A stretch of DNA of 40,733 nt from JAXGPP01 sp964436865 (GTDB taxonomy: Bacteria > Planctomycetota > Planctomycetia > Pirellulales > Thermoguttaceae). Made by a program: the position numbers and the translations under genes. The number at the start of each line of letters is the position of its first letter. Position 1 is the stretch's first letter. The notes below the pieces were generated by a model, which was not told the DNA's origin, did no database searches, and saw nothing but the letters and a program-made list of their open reading frames with translations. This document shows, piece after piece, positions 7,602 through 17,010 of this stretch. Location: contig CAYTFK010000025.1 in NCBI GenBank assembly GCA_964436865.1, forward strand, positions 1 through 40,733. Reading direction: 5' to 3'.

Positions 7602-9551
7602 ATGGACAAGCGGACCCCGGACACGGTCGCCGAGCACACCGGCGCGGACCCCAATCGACCCTCGGACTACGAGGAGTCGGAACTGCCGGTGGCCGGGTTT
7701 CAGGGGACTCCGGAAGAGATCGAGCGGCAGTGGTTCGAGCAGGTCTACCGGGGCCGCGGCGACAGCATGGCGCAGCTCACCTGGCGGGCGGTGCTCATGG
7801 GCGCGATGCTGGGCGGAGTGCTATCGCTCACCAACCTCTACATCGGGCTCAAGTCGGGCTGGGGCTTCGGCGTGGCGATCACCGCCTGCATCCTTTCGTA
7901 CGCCATCTGGTCGACGCTGTATCACATCGGGATCGTTGGAACGAAGATGACGATCCTGGAGAACAACTGCATGCAGTCGACGGCCAGCGCGTCGGGCTAC
8001 TCAACGGGCAGCACGCTCATTTCGGCCTTTGCCGCGTACATGATGCTCAACCCGGAGCCGCTGCCGCTTGGGCTCATACTGGGCTGGGTGTTCTTTCTCG
8101 CGGTGCTCGGCGTGACGATGGCGGTACCGATGAAGCGGCAGATGATCAACGTCGAGCAGCTTCGGTTCCCCAGCGGGATCGCCGCCGCCGAAACGCTGCG
8201 GGCGCTGCACTCGCATGGAGAGAAGGGGATGCGGGCCGCCAAGGCGCTGGGGCTGGCCGGCCTGTTGGCGGCGATCGACAAGTTCTGGTACGACGGGCTG
8301 CGGCTGGTGAGCTCGTCGCTGGAGCCGTTGTCGAGCAGTTCGCTGCTTGGCCGGCTCAATGAAGCGGTCATGGGGAAAGCCTGGATCGATCGTACCGTGT
8401 TCTTCTCGTGGGATCCGATCTTCCTGGCGGCCGGCGTGCTTACGGGCCTGCGGGTTTCCGCGAGCATGTTCGTCGGAGGCACGTTGTGCTGGGCGGTGTT
8501 CGTGCCGATCATGCAGCAGCGCGGCGTCATAATCGGTTCGGGATTCAAGGACATCGTGCAGTGGACGCTGTGGGGCGGCGTGGCCTGCATGGTGACCTCC
8601 GGTTTGCTTTCGTTCGCGCTGCAATGGCGGACGGTGACCCGTGCGGTAGGGAATCTCGGCGGCATGTTCTCGCGCAAACGCAAGGACGCCCCCGAGAGCC
8701 TGGAGGCGATCGAGACGCCGATGTCGTGGTTCGTTCTGGGGCAGGTCGTGTCGCTGGTGGCGCTGGCGATCCTGGCGAAGGCCACGTTCAACATGCCCTA
8801 CTGGCAGACGGCGATCGCGGTCGGCCTCTCGTTCTTCCTGGCGCTGGTCGCCAGCCGCGTGACGGGCGAAACCGATATGACGCCGATCGGCGCCATGGGC
8901 AAGGTGACGCAACTCCTGTTCGGCGTGATCAGCCCCGGCAACATGAACGTGAACCTGATGAGCGCCAACATCACGTCGGGCTCGGCGATCGCCTCGGCCG
9001 ACCTGCTCACCGATCTGAAGAGCGGCTACCTGCTGGGCGCCAATCCCCGCAAGCAGTTCCTGGCGCAGTTCGCCGGAATCTTCGTGGGGACGCTGGTCAC
9101 GGTGCTCAGCTTCCGCGTGATGGTGCCCGACGCCTCGGTGCTCGGGAGCGACCAGTTCCCCGCCCCCTCGGCGCTCACCTGGAAGGCGGTTGCTGAAGCG
9201 TTGAGCCATGGGGTGGAGCAGTTGGGCGCGGTGAAGATCTGGTCGATCGTGATCGGCGGCGCGGTGGGCATCATCCTGCCGTTGTGGGCGAAGCTCTTTC
9301 CGAAACACGAGAAGTGGCTTCCGTCGCCAGCCGGACTCGGCCTGTCGTGGACTTTCCACTGGTACTACGGCATGCTGTTCTTCGCCGGAGCGATGATCGG
9401 CTACATCGTCGAGAAGAGCGCCAAGAAGCAGTCAGACGAGTACACGTTCCCCGTCGCCTCCGGGGTCATCGCCGGTGGCTCGCTGATGGGCGTGGTGATC
9501 ATCTTCTGGGAGAACGGGCCGCAGTTGATCAAACAGTTCTTTGGAGCTTAG
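7602..9551 (+). CDS. OPT-family oligopeptide/metal-chelate transporter
   Basis: A 649-residue integral membrane protein with roughly 15 hydrophobic segments after a ~60-residue acidic cytoplasmic N-terminus. The OPT signature is clear: LSLTNLYIGLKSGWGFGVA (about 78-96), NCMQSTASASGYSTGS, and the loop FPSGIAAAETLRALHS. Family members import peptides or metal-chelate complexes by proton symport across the inner membrane; bacterial substrates are mostly unassigned and none can be read here. The ATG at 7602 is preceded by AAGGGA with a longish spacer. It forms a single-gene unit behind a promoter candidate at 7511-7538 and converges on the phoH-like gene; the 62 bp between them shows no clear terminator. 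Confidence 0.92.
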   Translation: MDKRTPDTVAEHTGADPNRPSDYEESELPVAGFQGTPEEIERQWFEQVYRGRGDSMAQLTWRAVLMGAMLGGVLSLTNLYIGLKSGWGFGVAITACILSYAIWSTLYHIGIVGTKMTILENNCMQSTASASGYSTGSTLISAFAAYMMLNPEPLPLGLILGWVFFLAVLGVTMAVPMKRQMINVEQLRFPSGIAAAETLRALHSHGEKGMRAAKALGLAGLLAAIDKFWYDGLRLVSSSLEPLSSSSLLGRLNEAVMGKAWIDRTVFFSWDPIFLAAGVLTGLRVSASMFVGGTLCWAVFVPIMQQRGVIIGSGFKDIVQWTLWGGVACMVTSGLLSFALQWRTVTRAVGNLGGMFSRKRKDAPESLEAIETPMSWFVLGQVVSLVALAILAKATFNMPYWQTAIAVGLSFFLALVASRVTGETDMTPIGAMGKVTQLLFGVISPGNMNVNLMSANITSGSAIASADLLTDLKSGYLLGANPRKQFLAQFAGIFVGTLVTVLSFRVMVPDASVLGSDQFPAPSALTWKAVAEALSHGVEQLGAVKIWSIVIGGAVGIILPLWAKLFPKHEKWLPSPAGLGLSWTFHWYYGMLFFAGAMIGYIVEKSAKKQSDEYTFPVASGVIAGGSLMGVVIIFWENGPQLIKQFFGA

Positions 9552-9613
9552 ACGCGGCGTCTCGCTGGGGGCCGGAACTGTTTTGGCTGGTGGGCATCTC
9601 AGTGCGGATTGCC

Positions 9614-10957
9614 TTACAGCAGGTCGCTCGCCAGGTCGGCCAGGGGCGAGCGTTCGCCTTTCTCCAGGGTCACGTGGGCGTAGATCGGCTGGCCGACCAT
9701 GCGGTTGATGAGATAGCTGAGACCGTTGGAGAGCGAGTCGAGGTAGGGATGGTCGATCTGCTGGATATCGCCCGTGAAGACGATCTTCGTACCTTCACCA
9801 GCCCGGGTAATGATCGTCTTGATCTCGTGGGGAGTGAGGTTCTGCGCCTCGTCGACGATCAGGAAGCTTCGCTGCAGGCTGCGGCCGCGGATATAGGCCA
9901 GCGGCGTAATGACGAGCTTGTCCTTTTCGAGCATCTCACCGATGCGGTTTGCCGCCTGCTGCTTGTCGCTCAACTGGTGCTTGATGACCGCCAGGTTGTC
10001 GAACAGCGGCTGCATGTAGGGGTCGAGTTTCGCCGAAATGTCGCCGGGCAGAAAACCGAGGTCCTTGTTGCTGAGCGGAACCACCGGACGTGCGAGCAGG
10101 ATCTGTCGGTAGGTCGAGCGGCATTCGAGGGCGGCGGCCAGGGCCAGGAGCGTCTTGCCGGTGCCCGCCTTGCCCACCATGGTGACTAGCTGGATGTCGG
10201 AATCGACGAGCGCCCGCAGGGCGAACGACTGCTCGGCGTTTCGCGGTTTGATCCCGTAGGCCGTGATCTTGTTCACACGGCTGAATGTCTGCCCGGCGGA
10301 GCGATAGGTGACCAGGGCCGATTTCGATCCGTTGCGGAGGATATAGTTCTCGTTGGCGATCGGGTCGGCGATCAGGTCGACGGCCCCCCGCGGCAGTTCG
10401 CCCTGTTCGCTGTAGAAGGCATCGATCAGTTCACTCGGCGCGCCGTCGACGATCCGCTTGCCCGTGTAGAGCTTCTCGAAGCTCTCGACCTTGTCGCTGG
10501 TGTAGTCCTGCGCGACGAGGCCGAGGGCCTTTGCCTTCATCCGCAGGTTGGTGTCCTTGGAGACAAGGATCACCCGGCGATCGGGCGAGTTTCGGGCCAG
10601 CATCAACGCCGTGTTGAGGATCCGGTGGTCGGCGGTGTCCTGGAAGAAGGCGGTGCGGAGACGCTCGTCGAGCGGGCCGCCGAGGACGACGCGGATTGAA
10701 CCCCGCCCCTCTCCCAGCGGGGCACCGGCCTCCGACATGACATCGCCGGTAAGCTGGTCCAGCCCGCGGAGAAACTCGCGCGACTGGACGTTGATGTCGT
10801 CATGCCCCTTCTTGAACCGGTCGAGCTCCTCGAGGACCGTGATGGGGATGGCAATGTCGTTCTCTTCGAAGTTCCGGATGCAGTGGGCGTCGTGGAGGAT
10901 AACGTTCGTATCGAGCGTGAACAGCTTGGGGGTCCGCTCCCCGCTGAGTTCTACCAT
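9614..10957 (-). CDS. PIN-PhoH fusion protein (RNase/ATPase)
   Basis: This 447-residue protein has an N-terminal PIN nuclease domain (residues ~10-145) with acidic residues Asp16 (LDTNVILHD), Glu43/44 (VLEELDRF), Asp110 (TADHRILN) and Asp135 (SKDTNLRMKAKALGL). It is followed by a PhoH ATPase (about 230-445) with Walker A GKAGTGKT (262-269) and Walker B FLIVDEAQ (365-372). The family couples ATP-dependent RNA unwinding to cleavage and belongs to the YlaK/PhoH2 group. ATG 10957 has GGAG (10967-10964) with a 6-nt spacer; the longer frame uses TTG at 10981 without one. It lies downstream of the GT9 gene on the same strand with 135 bp between, so it may have its own promoter. Confidence 0.93.
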   Translation of the reverse strand: MVELSGERTPKLFTLDTNVILHDAHCIRNFEENDIAIPITVLEELDRFKKGHDDINVQSREFLRGLDQLTGDVMSEAGAPLGEGRGSIRVVLGGPLDERLRTAFFQDTADHRILNTALMLARNSPDRRVILVSKDTNLRMKAKALGLVAQDYTSDKVESFEKLYTGKRIVDGAPSELIDAFYSEQGELPRGAVDLIADPIANENYILRNGSKSALVTYRSAGQTFSRVNKITAYGIKPRNAEQSFALRALVDSDIQLVTMVGKAGTGKTLLALAAALECRSTYRQILLARPVVPLSNKDLGFLPGDISAKLDPYMQPLFDNLAVIKHQLSDKQQAANRIGEMLEKDKLVITPLAYIRGRSLQRSFLIVDEAQNLTPHEIKTIITRAGEGTKIVFTGDIQQIDHPYLDSLSNGLSYLINRMVGQPIYAHVTLEKGERSPLADLASDLL

Positions 10958-10963
10958 CGCGAT

Positions 10964-10967
10964 CTCC
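10964..10967 (-). promoter_or_regulatory. Shine-Dalgarno deciding the PIN-PhoH start
   Basis: GGAG on the minus strand, 6 nt before ATG 10957. It favours this start over the TTG eight codons upstream. Confidence 0.55.
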
Positions 10968-11092
10968 GCTGGACGGCTCAAGAGAAGGCTCGCAGTCCGT
11001 TCCTTTCACAGTAGCGTTCGTTTGCCGAATCAGTCAAGGGAATGACTAGCTCCGCAGAGGGAGGTTTGCTGTCTCGACCACTTTGAGTGGCG

Positions 11093-12121
11093 TCAGGCGA
11101 CGTCGGCTACGCTGCGGGCAACGATGCAATCGCATGCGTCGCATACCATTTCGACAGTGATCGCCTCCATGAGAGCGGCCGGCGCGCTGCGCCGCTCGCG
11201 GCTCGTGCCTTCGAAGCGGCAGGGTTGGATCGCGATGTGTTGCGGTCCGTAGGGCCCGTTGCGCTCGGAGGGCATGGGACCGTAGAGGCCGATGCAGGTG
11301 GTGCCGACGGCAGCGGCCAGGTGCAAGGGTCCGGTGTCGGAGCCGATGAACAGCCTCGCCCGGCGTGCGATCGCTGCCAGTTGAGTGAGCGACGTCGGGG
11401 GAGCTACTTGGGCGTATCCTGCTGAACCACGGGCAATCTCGTCGGCCCAGGCGTGCTCCTGGTCGCCCGCCCAGACCACCAGCGTTGGCACGTTCCATGC
11501 ACGCCCGAGGTGCTGGGCCACCCTGGCGTAGCGTTGGGCGGGCCAGAGTTTCGAAGGCCAGCCGGCACCGGGATTGACGACGGCAAAGCCGCGTCCACAC
11601 CCGGCGTTGCCGATGATTGCCTCGGCCGTTTGTCGGTCCGGTTCGCGCTCGGGCAGATTGAACTCCGCGACCGCGTGTTCGATGCCGAGCGGACGGAGCA
11701 ACTCCAGGTTCGCGTCGATGATGTGCGGAGCAGTGGTGATTACCGGGGTGTTGATGAACCAGCGGCTCAGTTCACGCCCTTTTTCATCGCCGAAGCCGAT
11801 TCGCTGGGGGGCTCCGGCCAGCCGGGCGGCAATGCCGCTCTTGGTCAACCCTTGCATGTCAATCGACGTAGTAAACCCGCAGGCTCGAAGCCGCCGGCGG
11901 AGTCGCCAGACTTCGCGAGGCGATTTGAGCCATCCGCGGGGGAGTTCGATGAGTTCGTTGAGCGCGGGGTGACCGCGAAGAAGCGTTGCCGCGCGGGATT
12001 CGACAACCCATGCCAGCATGGCTTCCGGAAACCGCCGCCGCAGGGCGTTGAGCACCGGCAGGCCGTGGATGACATCGCCGATGGCGCTCAAACGGGAGAT
12101 GAGGATTCGCGGCGGGTTCAT
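11093..12121 (-). CDS. Glycosyltransferase family 9 (ADP-heptose:LPS heptosyltransferase type)
   Basis: This 342-residue GT-B enzyme opens with ILISRLSAIGDVIHGLPVL, the diagnostic N-terminal motif of heptosyltransferases. The C-terminal nucleotide-sugar site is marked by VNPGAGWPSKLWPAQRYA and FIGSDTGPLHLAAAVGTTCIGLYGP. Family members add heptose from ADP-heptose to lipid A-Kdo at the inner face of the cytoplasmic membrane; closest in look to WaaC (heptosyltransferase I), but the acceptor is not certain in planctomycetes. ATG 12121 has GGAG (12131-12128) and a 6-nt spacer. No other LPS gene is adjacent; a DUF4254 gene (21084) and an RfaE-like kinase (31787) are elsewhere in the window. Confidence 0.9.
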   Translation of the reverse strand: MNPPRILISRLSAIGDVIHGLPVLNALRRRFPEAMLAWVVESRAATLLRGHPALNELIELPRGWLKSPREVWRLRRRLRACGFTTSIDMQGLTKSGIAARLAGAPQRIGFGDEKGRELSRWFINTPVITTAPHIIDANLELLRPLGIEHAVAEFNLPEREPDRQTAEAIIGNAGCGRGFAVVNPGAGWPSKLWPAQRYARVAQHLGRAWNVPTLVVWAGDQEHAWADEIARGSAGYAQVAPPTSLTQLAAIARRARLFIGSDTGPLHLAAAVGTTCIGLYGPMPSERNGPYGPQHIAIQPCRFEGTSRERRSAPAALMEAITVEMVCDACDCIVARSVADVA

Positions 12122-12198
12122 GCGGCACTCCGTTGCCTTTCCATGCCACTGCCCCGGCGGCAACGGGGCGGGCGGCGAGTCCCTCGTATGAGGTCCGG

Positions 12199-12228
12199 AT
12201 TATACGCCGAACGGGTCCAATCTCCCAA
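12199..12228 (-). promoter_or_regulatory. Candidate promoter of the GT9 gene
   Basis: On the minus strand a perfect -10 TATAAT (12204-12199) stands 18 nt downstream of TTGGGA (12228-12223, four of six). The predicted leader to ATG 12121 is about 70 nt. Confidence 0.45.
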
Positions 12229-12391
12229 GAGACGTTCTCGTCGGGCTCGGGCACGGTAGAATTCTCTTTTGCCGGTGTCTTGGTAGATAGAACTCTTCGG
12301 AGCTTGGGTGGAGCGCAGCTCTCCCGGCCCGGAAACGGCGCCTCGCGCCAGCGGCCGTCGTTGGGCGTTCACTTTGAAGAACCAATCGTCC

Positions 12392-14341
12392 ATGTCACTA
12401 GTTCAGCTTGGCAATCCGTCCACTCAGCCCCCCGCCAGCATAGCATCGCCGCTCCCCATGACGCCGGAGGAGGTCGCCGCTCGAGGGTGGGACGCGATCG
12501 ACGTCGTCTTTGTGACTGGCGATGCTTACGTCGATCATCCCAGTTTTGCCATGGCCCTGTTGGGGCGGCTGCTGGAGAGTGAGGGCTACCGGGTGGCAAT
12601 TCTCAGCCAGCCCGATTGGCACAGTTGCGAGCCGTGGCGGACCTTCGGCCGGCCGCGGCTGTGCTACGCCATCAGCGCGGGCAACATGGACTCGATGATC
12701 AACCACTACACGGCCAATCGGAAGGTCCGCAACGACGACGCCTACAGTCCCGGAGGCCAGATCGGTCGGCGGCCCGACCGCGCCACGCTCGCCTACTGCC
12801 AGCGGGCTCGCGAGGCGTACAAGGGGGTGCCGATCATTGCCGGCGGCGTCGAGGCGTCGCTCCGCCGCATTGCGCATTACGACTACTGGAGCGACAAAGT
12901 CCGGCGGTCGATCATCCTCGATTCCAAGGCCGATCTGGTGGTGTTCGGCATGGGCGAGCGGGCGATTCTGGAAATCTGTCAGCGGCTGGCCCAAGGCTCA
13001 GACGTTCGCCGGCTTCGCGACATCCGCGGCGTGGCTTACCGGCTCGGCGCGAGCGAGCGGCCGCCGCAGGAGGGCTACGTCGCCCTGCCGAGTTTCGAAG
13101 AAGTGGTCGCCGACAAACAGCGGTTCGTCGAGATGACGCGGATCGCCCACGCCGAGACTAACCCATTCAACGCCCGGGGCCTTGTTCAGCGGCACGGTCC
13201 GGAGACGGTGGTGGTCAACCCGCCACAGCTTCCGTTGGAGGAATGGGAAATGGACCGGGTATACGGGTTGCCGTACATCCGGCGGGCTCACCCTGTGTAT
13301 GGTGACCGGAAGATCCCCGCCTTCCAGGTCGTGAAGGACTCAATACAGATCATGCGCGGCTGCCACGGCGGCTGCACGTTCTGTTCGATCACCGCCCACG
13401 AGGGGCGGATCATCCAAACCAGGAGCAAAGAGTCGGTGCTGGCCGAAGTCGAGCGGATGCGGCAGGATCCGGCCTTCACGGGGGTGATCAGCGACATCGG
13501 CGGGCCTACCGCCAACATGTACCGCATGAACTGCAACCGGCCGGAGGTGCGGGCGAAGTGCCGGCGGCCAAGCTGTGTTCACCCCACGATCTGCAAGCTG
13601 CTTAACACGGACCACGGCCCGCTCGTTGACCTCATGCAATCGGTCCGCAACGAGGCTGGAGTGAAGAAGGTGTTGGTCGCTTCGGGTATTCGCATGGACC
13701 TGGCACACCGCAGCCCGGAGTACATCGATGAACTGGTGCGGCACCACGTGGGCGGCCACCTGAAGGTCGCTCCGGAGCATAGCGATCCGGAGGTGCTGCG
13801 GTTGATGAAGAAGCCGGCGGTGGAGGAGTTCGACGCCTTCGCCGAGCGGTTTGACTGCGCGTCGCGGGCGGCCGGCAAGCGGCAGTTCCTGATCCCGTAC
13901 TACATCGCCAGCCATCCGGGCAGCACCTTGGCCTCGATGATCGATCTGGCTTCGTACCTGAAACGCTCGGGGCACCGGCCCGACCAGGTGCAGGACTTCA
14001 TCCCCAGCCCGTTCGACGTGGCCACGTGCATGTACTACACGGGCATCGACCCGGCGACGGGCGAGGAGGTGCATGTGGCCCGGGGCGCCCGCGAGCGTCG
14101 CTTGCAGCGGGCGCTGTTGCAGTACTGGAAGCCGGAGAACTACTTCGACGTCCGCGCGGCGCTCGAGGAGGCGGGGCGCGAGGACTTGATTGGCGACGAG
14201 GAAGACTGCCTGATTGCCGAGCAACCGCCCAAGGGCGTTAAGCGGCGCGGCAGCGAACGTCGACAGGAAGAGGCGAAACCTTCCGGCGGCTATCGGCCGC
14301 ACCGCAAGACGGCTACGCGGCGCCCGCGTCGGGGCCATTGA
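12392..14341 (+). CDS. YgiQ-family radical SAM protein
   Basis: About 649 residues. The N-terminal cobalamin-binding-like region begins GWDAIDVVFVTGDAYVDHPS, and the radical SAM cluster motif is CHGGCTFC (Cx3Cx2C) in MRGCHGGCTFCSITAHEG. GHLKVAPEHSDPEVLRLMKKP and DFIPSPFDVATCMYYTGIDP are characteristic of the YgiQ (UPF0313) family. The [4Fe-4S] cluster would cleave SAM to a 5'-deoxyadenosyl radical; the substrate of YgiQ is unknown. The Arg/Lys-rich C-terminal tail (about 615-649) looks disordered. Start candidates are ATG 12392 and ATG 12458 (MTPEEVAARGWD); neither has a good SD, and the shorter one would still keep all conserved parts. The next gene begins within 30 bp, so the two are probably co-transcribed. 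Confidence 0.93.
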   Translation: MSLVQLGNPSTQPPASIASPLPMTPEEVAARGWDAIDVVFVTGDAYVDHPSFAMALLGRLLESEGYRVAILSQPDWHSCEPWRTFGRPRLCYAISAGNMDSMINHYTANRKVRNDDAYSPGGQIGRRPDRATLAYCQRAREAYKGVPIIAGGVEASLRRIAHYDYWSDKVRRSIILDSKADLVVFGMGERAILEICQRLAQGSDVRRLRDIRGVAYRLGASERPPQEGYVALPSFEEVVADKQRFVEMTRIAHAETNPFNARGLVQRHGPETVVVNPPQLPLEEWEMDRVYGLPYIRRAHPVYGDRKIPAFQVVKDSIQIMRGCHGGCTFCSITAHEGRIIQTRSKESVLAEVERMRQDPAFTGVISDIGGPTANMYRMNCNRPEVRAKCRRPSCVHPTICKLLNTDHGPLVDLMQSVRNEAGVKKVLVASGIRMDLAHRSPEYIDELVRHHVGGHLKVAPEHSDPEVLRLMKKPAVEEFDAFAERFDCASRAAGKRQFLIPYYIASHPGSTLASMIDLASYLKRSGHRPDQVQDFIPSPFDVATCMYYTGIDPATGEEVHVARGARERRLQRALLQYWKPENYFDVRAALEEAGREDLIGDEEDCLIAEQPPKGVKRRGSERRQEEAKPSGGYRPHRKTATRRPRRGH

Positions 14342-14370
14342 GCCGCACGCCGATCGCGGTATATTTGCGG

Positions 14371-15270
14371 ATGACCGCCGCCTTTGCCCCAGCAACCGCT
14401 GATCTACCACCCGTGTTCTCTGCCGACCAGTACCAGCTTCTCGATTTTGGCGACGGGCGGCGCCTGGAGCGGTTCGGGCCGTGGGTACTCGATCGGCCTG
14501 CGCCGGCTGCCGAATTGGCCGCGCGGCGAAATTCCGCCGCCTGGCAGGAAGCCGTCGCGCGGTTTGATCGCGACGGCGAGGGAGAATCGGGCCGCTGGGC
14601 TGACGAGCAGGAACTGCCGCCGCGGTGGACGATTCGCCATGCGCCGTTCTCGCTGGAGCTCAAACGGACCGAGTTCGGCCACCTCGGCGTGTTCCCGGAG
14701 CAGGCGGGCAACTGGGATTGGATCGGAGAGCAAGTCCGCGCTGCCGGCGGGACGGTTCGCGTGCTGAATCTGTTCGCTTATACCGGGGCGAGCACGTTGG
14801 CTGCCGCGGCGGCCGGCGCTCAGGTGACGCACGTTGATGGAGCGAGAAACGTTGTCGCCTGGGCGCGGCACAATGCCGGACTCTCGGGCCTGGCCGACGC
14901 GCCGATCCGCTGGATCGCGGAGGACGCGCAGAAATTCGTCCGCCGCGAGTTGAAACGCGGAAACCGCTACGACGCAGTGATCCTCGATCCGCCCAGCTAC
15001 GGGCACGGCCCGCACGGCGAGGTATGGCGTCTGTCGAAGCACCTGCCGTGGCTTTTGGAGGCGTGCGGCCGACTCACCGCCGGGCAGCCAAGGTTCATGC
15101 TGCTCACCTGTCACACGCCCGGCTTTTCGCCGGAGCGGTTGCGGCGCTTGCTGCTGGAGGCGATCGGCGACGCCGGTCAATGCGCCGCTTCGGCCGAGGA
15201 GATGGCAATCGTCGCGGCGACGGGGCAAAGGCTGCGGTCGGGTGTCGCAGTCCGGTGCGCAGCCGAATGA
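14371..15270 (+). CDS. Class I SAM methyltransferase, RlmI/RlmK-like (COG1092 type)
   Basis: About 299 residues. The opening YQLLDFGDGRRLERFGPWVLDRP is typical of RlmK/RlmI-type 23S rRNA methyltransferases. Motif I is VRVLNLFAYTGASTLAAAAA, and the catalytic-loop motif is VILDPPSYGHGP. No N-terminal PUA domain is present, unlike E. coli RlmI, and no Cys-Cys m5C pair is obvious, so the target nucleotide and even RNA specificity remain inferred. The open frame begins with TTG at 14338 overlapping the ygiQ stop; I prefer ATG 14371. It is probably co-transcribed with ygiQ. It converges on the Uma2 gene with 7 bp between stops. Confidence 0.82.
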   Translation: MTAAFAPATADLPPVFSADQYQLLDFGDGRRLERFGPWVLDRPAPAAELAARRNSAAWQEAVARFDRDGEGESGRWADEQELPPRWTIRHAPFSLELKRTEFGHLGVFPEQAGNWDWIGEQVRAAGGTVRVLNLFAYTGASTLAAAAAGAQVTHVDGARNVVAWARHNAGLSGLADAPIRWIAEDAQKFVRRELKRGNRYDAVILDPPSYGHGPHGEVWRLSKHLPWLLEACGRLTAGQPRFMLLTCHTPGFSPERLRRLLLEAIGDAGQCAASAEEMAIVAATGQRLRSGVAVRCAAE

Positions 15271-15277
15271 CGCGGTC

Positions 15278-15946
15278 TCACTCTCCAACGGGCTCAGTGA
15301 AGTACTCGGCGAGGGAGAGGCGAAATCCGGGCAAGAGAGGCGTGCCGTACAGCACGTCGGTTTCTCGGTAAACGTGAACCTTGTCGGCCGCGGTGAAAAG
15401 GTGCAATTCGCGCGGGTCAGGATAGATATACCAGACCTCGCGAGCGCCGGCCGCGAAATACTCTTCAAGCTTCTGCGCCATTTCTCTGGGCGTGTTGCTC
15501 TTGCTGATCACTTCCACTGCGAGGTCAGGCGCGCGTTCGGCCATCGGCGTCCGTGGAACTCGGCCGCCGGGAAGCCGCTCGCGCACGATGAACGACAGGT
15601 CGGGGATTCGTATTAGCCCCGGCATGAGACGCATCATGCCATCGGCCCCGAGGATGACGCCCAGTTTGCGATCTGCCACGTGGTTGCCGAGCAGCCGCCC
15701 CAGGAGCATTGCCAGATACGATTCATAGGCTCCCATCGCCTTCTCCACGAGGACGCCATCGACCAACTCGTACAATCGATCTTCGCGCTCGCGAATCTCG
15801 ACTACATCCTGTTCTGTGGCTGTACCCGGAAATGGATTGAAGCGGATGCGTGCGAGCGGCAACGGGCCGAAGCGCTCGGCTAAGTCGCTTACAGTCATGC
15901 CCTGGTCCCCGGCATCGAGAAAGGCTGATTCAGTGGCTTGCGCCAT
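15278..15946 (-). CDS. Uma2-family protein (DUF820, PD-(D/E)XK fold)
   Basis: A 222-residue protein of the Uma2 family, a restriction-endonuclease-like fold that is abundant and multi-copy in cyanobacteria and planctomycetes and whose role is not established. The visible core includes LYELVDGVLVEKAMG, IRIPDLSFIVRERLPG, APDLAVEVISKSNTPREMAQKLEEY and AREVWYIYPDPREL; the acidic residues and the later Lys of the PD-(D/E)XK site are present. ATG 15946 has GGAG (15956-15953) at a 6-nt spacer and is preferred over the longer frame from 16006. A promoter candidate lies upstream. It stands as a single gene between unrelated neighbours, consistent with the scattered nature of the family. Confidence 0.87.
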   Translation of the reverse strand: MAQATESAFLDAGDQGMTVSDLAERFGPLPLARIRFNPFPGTATEQDVVEIREREDRLYELVDGVLVEKAMGAYESYLAMLLGRLLGNHVADRKLGVILGADGMMRLMPGLIRIPDLSFIVRERLPGGRVPRTPMAERAPDLAVEVISKSNTPREMAQKLEEYFAAGAREVWYIYPDPRELHLFTAADKVHVYRETDVLYGTPLLPGFRLSLAEYFTEPVGE

Positions 15947-15977
15947 GATAAACTCCGCAAAGGGTTCGCTCCGTTCA

Positions 15978-16006
15978 ATTATCCCTCGCCTTGCATACAG
16001 GGACAA
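15978..16006 (-). promoter_or_regulatory. Candidate promoter of the Uma2 gene
   Basis: Minus-strand GATAAT (15983-15978, five of six) lies 17 nt downstream of TTGTCC (16006-16001, four of six). It lies in the 230-bp divergent region between Uma2 and trmH-like genes. Confidence 0.4.
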
Positions 16007-16176
16007 GCTCGGCTACGCTCTCTCATGGGGGGTAGATGCCGGGTGCAACAGAAAGAAGAATGGGCTCTTGGCGTTTGCTTGAGGAATGGGCCCCGGGCTA
16101 ACTCGGCTCGGCCGCGGTCTGGCTTATTCTCAATGCATGGGTCGATCAGACGAATCACTGGCAAATCGTGGTGGGC

Positions 16177-17010
16177 ATGATCCCGATCAGCAGCGTGAAG
16201 AACCCTCGCGTCAAGGAGGCTGCCAGACTCCGCGATGCGCGGCACCGACAGAAGCAGGGCCGGATCATCATCGACGGGGCTCGCGAGTTGGCACGCGCGA
16301 TGGCGGCCGGCATCTCAATGCACGAGATCTTCGTCTGCCCCTCGCTCTGCCATAACGACGAGGCGCGAGACTTCCTCTCCGGGCTGTCGGGCGTCGCGAC
16401 CGATGTGCTGGAAGTCACTCCGCAGGTCTTCGAAAAACTGGCCTTCGGCGCCCGTGCTGAAGGCGTGTTAGGTGTGGCGGCGGCACCGGATGCCAGTCTG
16501 GAGCGTCTCATTCTTCCGAATAATCCCTTGGTCGCAGTCATCGAGGGCGCTGAGAAGCCGGGCAATATCGGGGCGATTGCACGTACGGCAGACGCTGCCG
16601 GTGTGTCGGCGATGGTCGTCGCGGATGGCCGGACCGACCTGTACAATCCGAACGCCATCCGTGCCAGCCTTGGCACCTTGTTCAGTCTGCCGGTTGCCGC
16701 GGCGAGCACGGCGGGCACGATCGACTGGCTGCGGTCCCGAGGGTTGAAGATCTTCGCGGCGCGGGTCGATGGCGATGTGCTCTACACCGAGGCCGACTTC
16801 TGTGGTCCATCGGCGCTGGTGTTGGGGAGCGAATCCCAGGGGCTGACCGGCGCGTGGTCGGGCGGCGGCATCGTTGGTATCCGCCTGCCGATGCTCGGCG
16901 TGGCTGACAGTCTTAACGTGTCGGCGACCGCCGCCGTGCTGTTCTACGAAGCCCGGCGACAACGGGGAATTGTCTCTGGAACGGGTCAGGCAGTCGCCGA
17001 TGGATTATGA
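16177..17010 (+). CDS. TrmH/SpoU-family RNA 2'-O-ribose methyltransferase
   Basis: A 277-residue SPOUT methyltransferase. An N-terminal substrate-binding domain (NPRVKEAARLRDARHRQKQG, about 7-90) precedes the trefoil-knot SPOUT domain with all three motifs: motif 1 NIGAIARTADAAGVSAMV, motif 2 LVLGSESQGLTGAW and motif 3 IRLPMLGVADSLNVSATAA. It resembles 23S rRNA ribose methyltransferases of the RlmB/TsnR group; the exact nucleotide cannot be read. A GTG occurs three codons earlier (16168); ATG 16177 is used. The stop overlaps the convergent esterase stop by 6 bp. Confidence 0.9.
   Translation: MIPISSVKNPRVKEAARLRDARHRQKQGRIIIDGARELARAMAAGISMHEIFVCPSLCHNDEARDFLSGLSGVATDVLEVTPQVFEKLAFGARAEGVLGVAAAPDASLERLILPNNPLVAVIEGAEKPGNIGAIARTADAAGVSAMVVADGRTDLYNPNAIRASLGTLFSLPVAAASTAGTIDWLRSRGLKIFAARVDGDVLYTEADFCGPSALVLGSESQGLTGAWSGGGIVGIRLPMLGVADSLNVSATAAVLFYEARRQRGIVSGTGQAVADGL

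Noticed and set aside
8001..9359. 452-codon minus-strand frame opposite the OPT transporter
   Set aside because: Arg/His/Gln-rich shadow frame without SD or conserved motif; the membrane transporter on the other strand explains the sequence.
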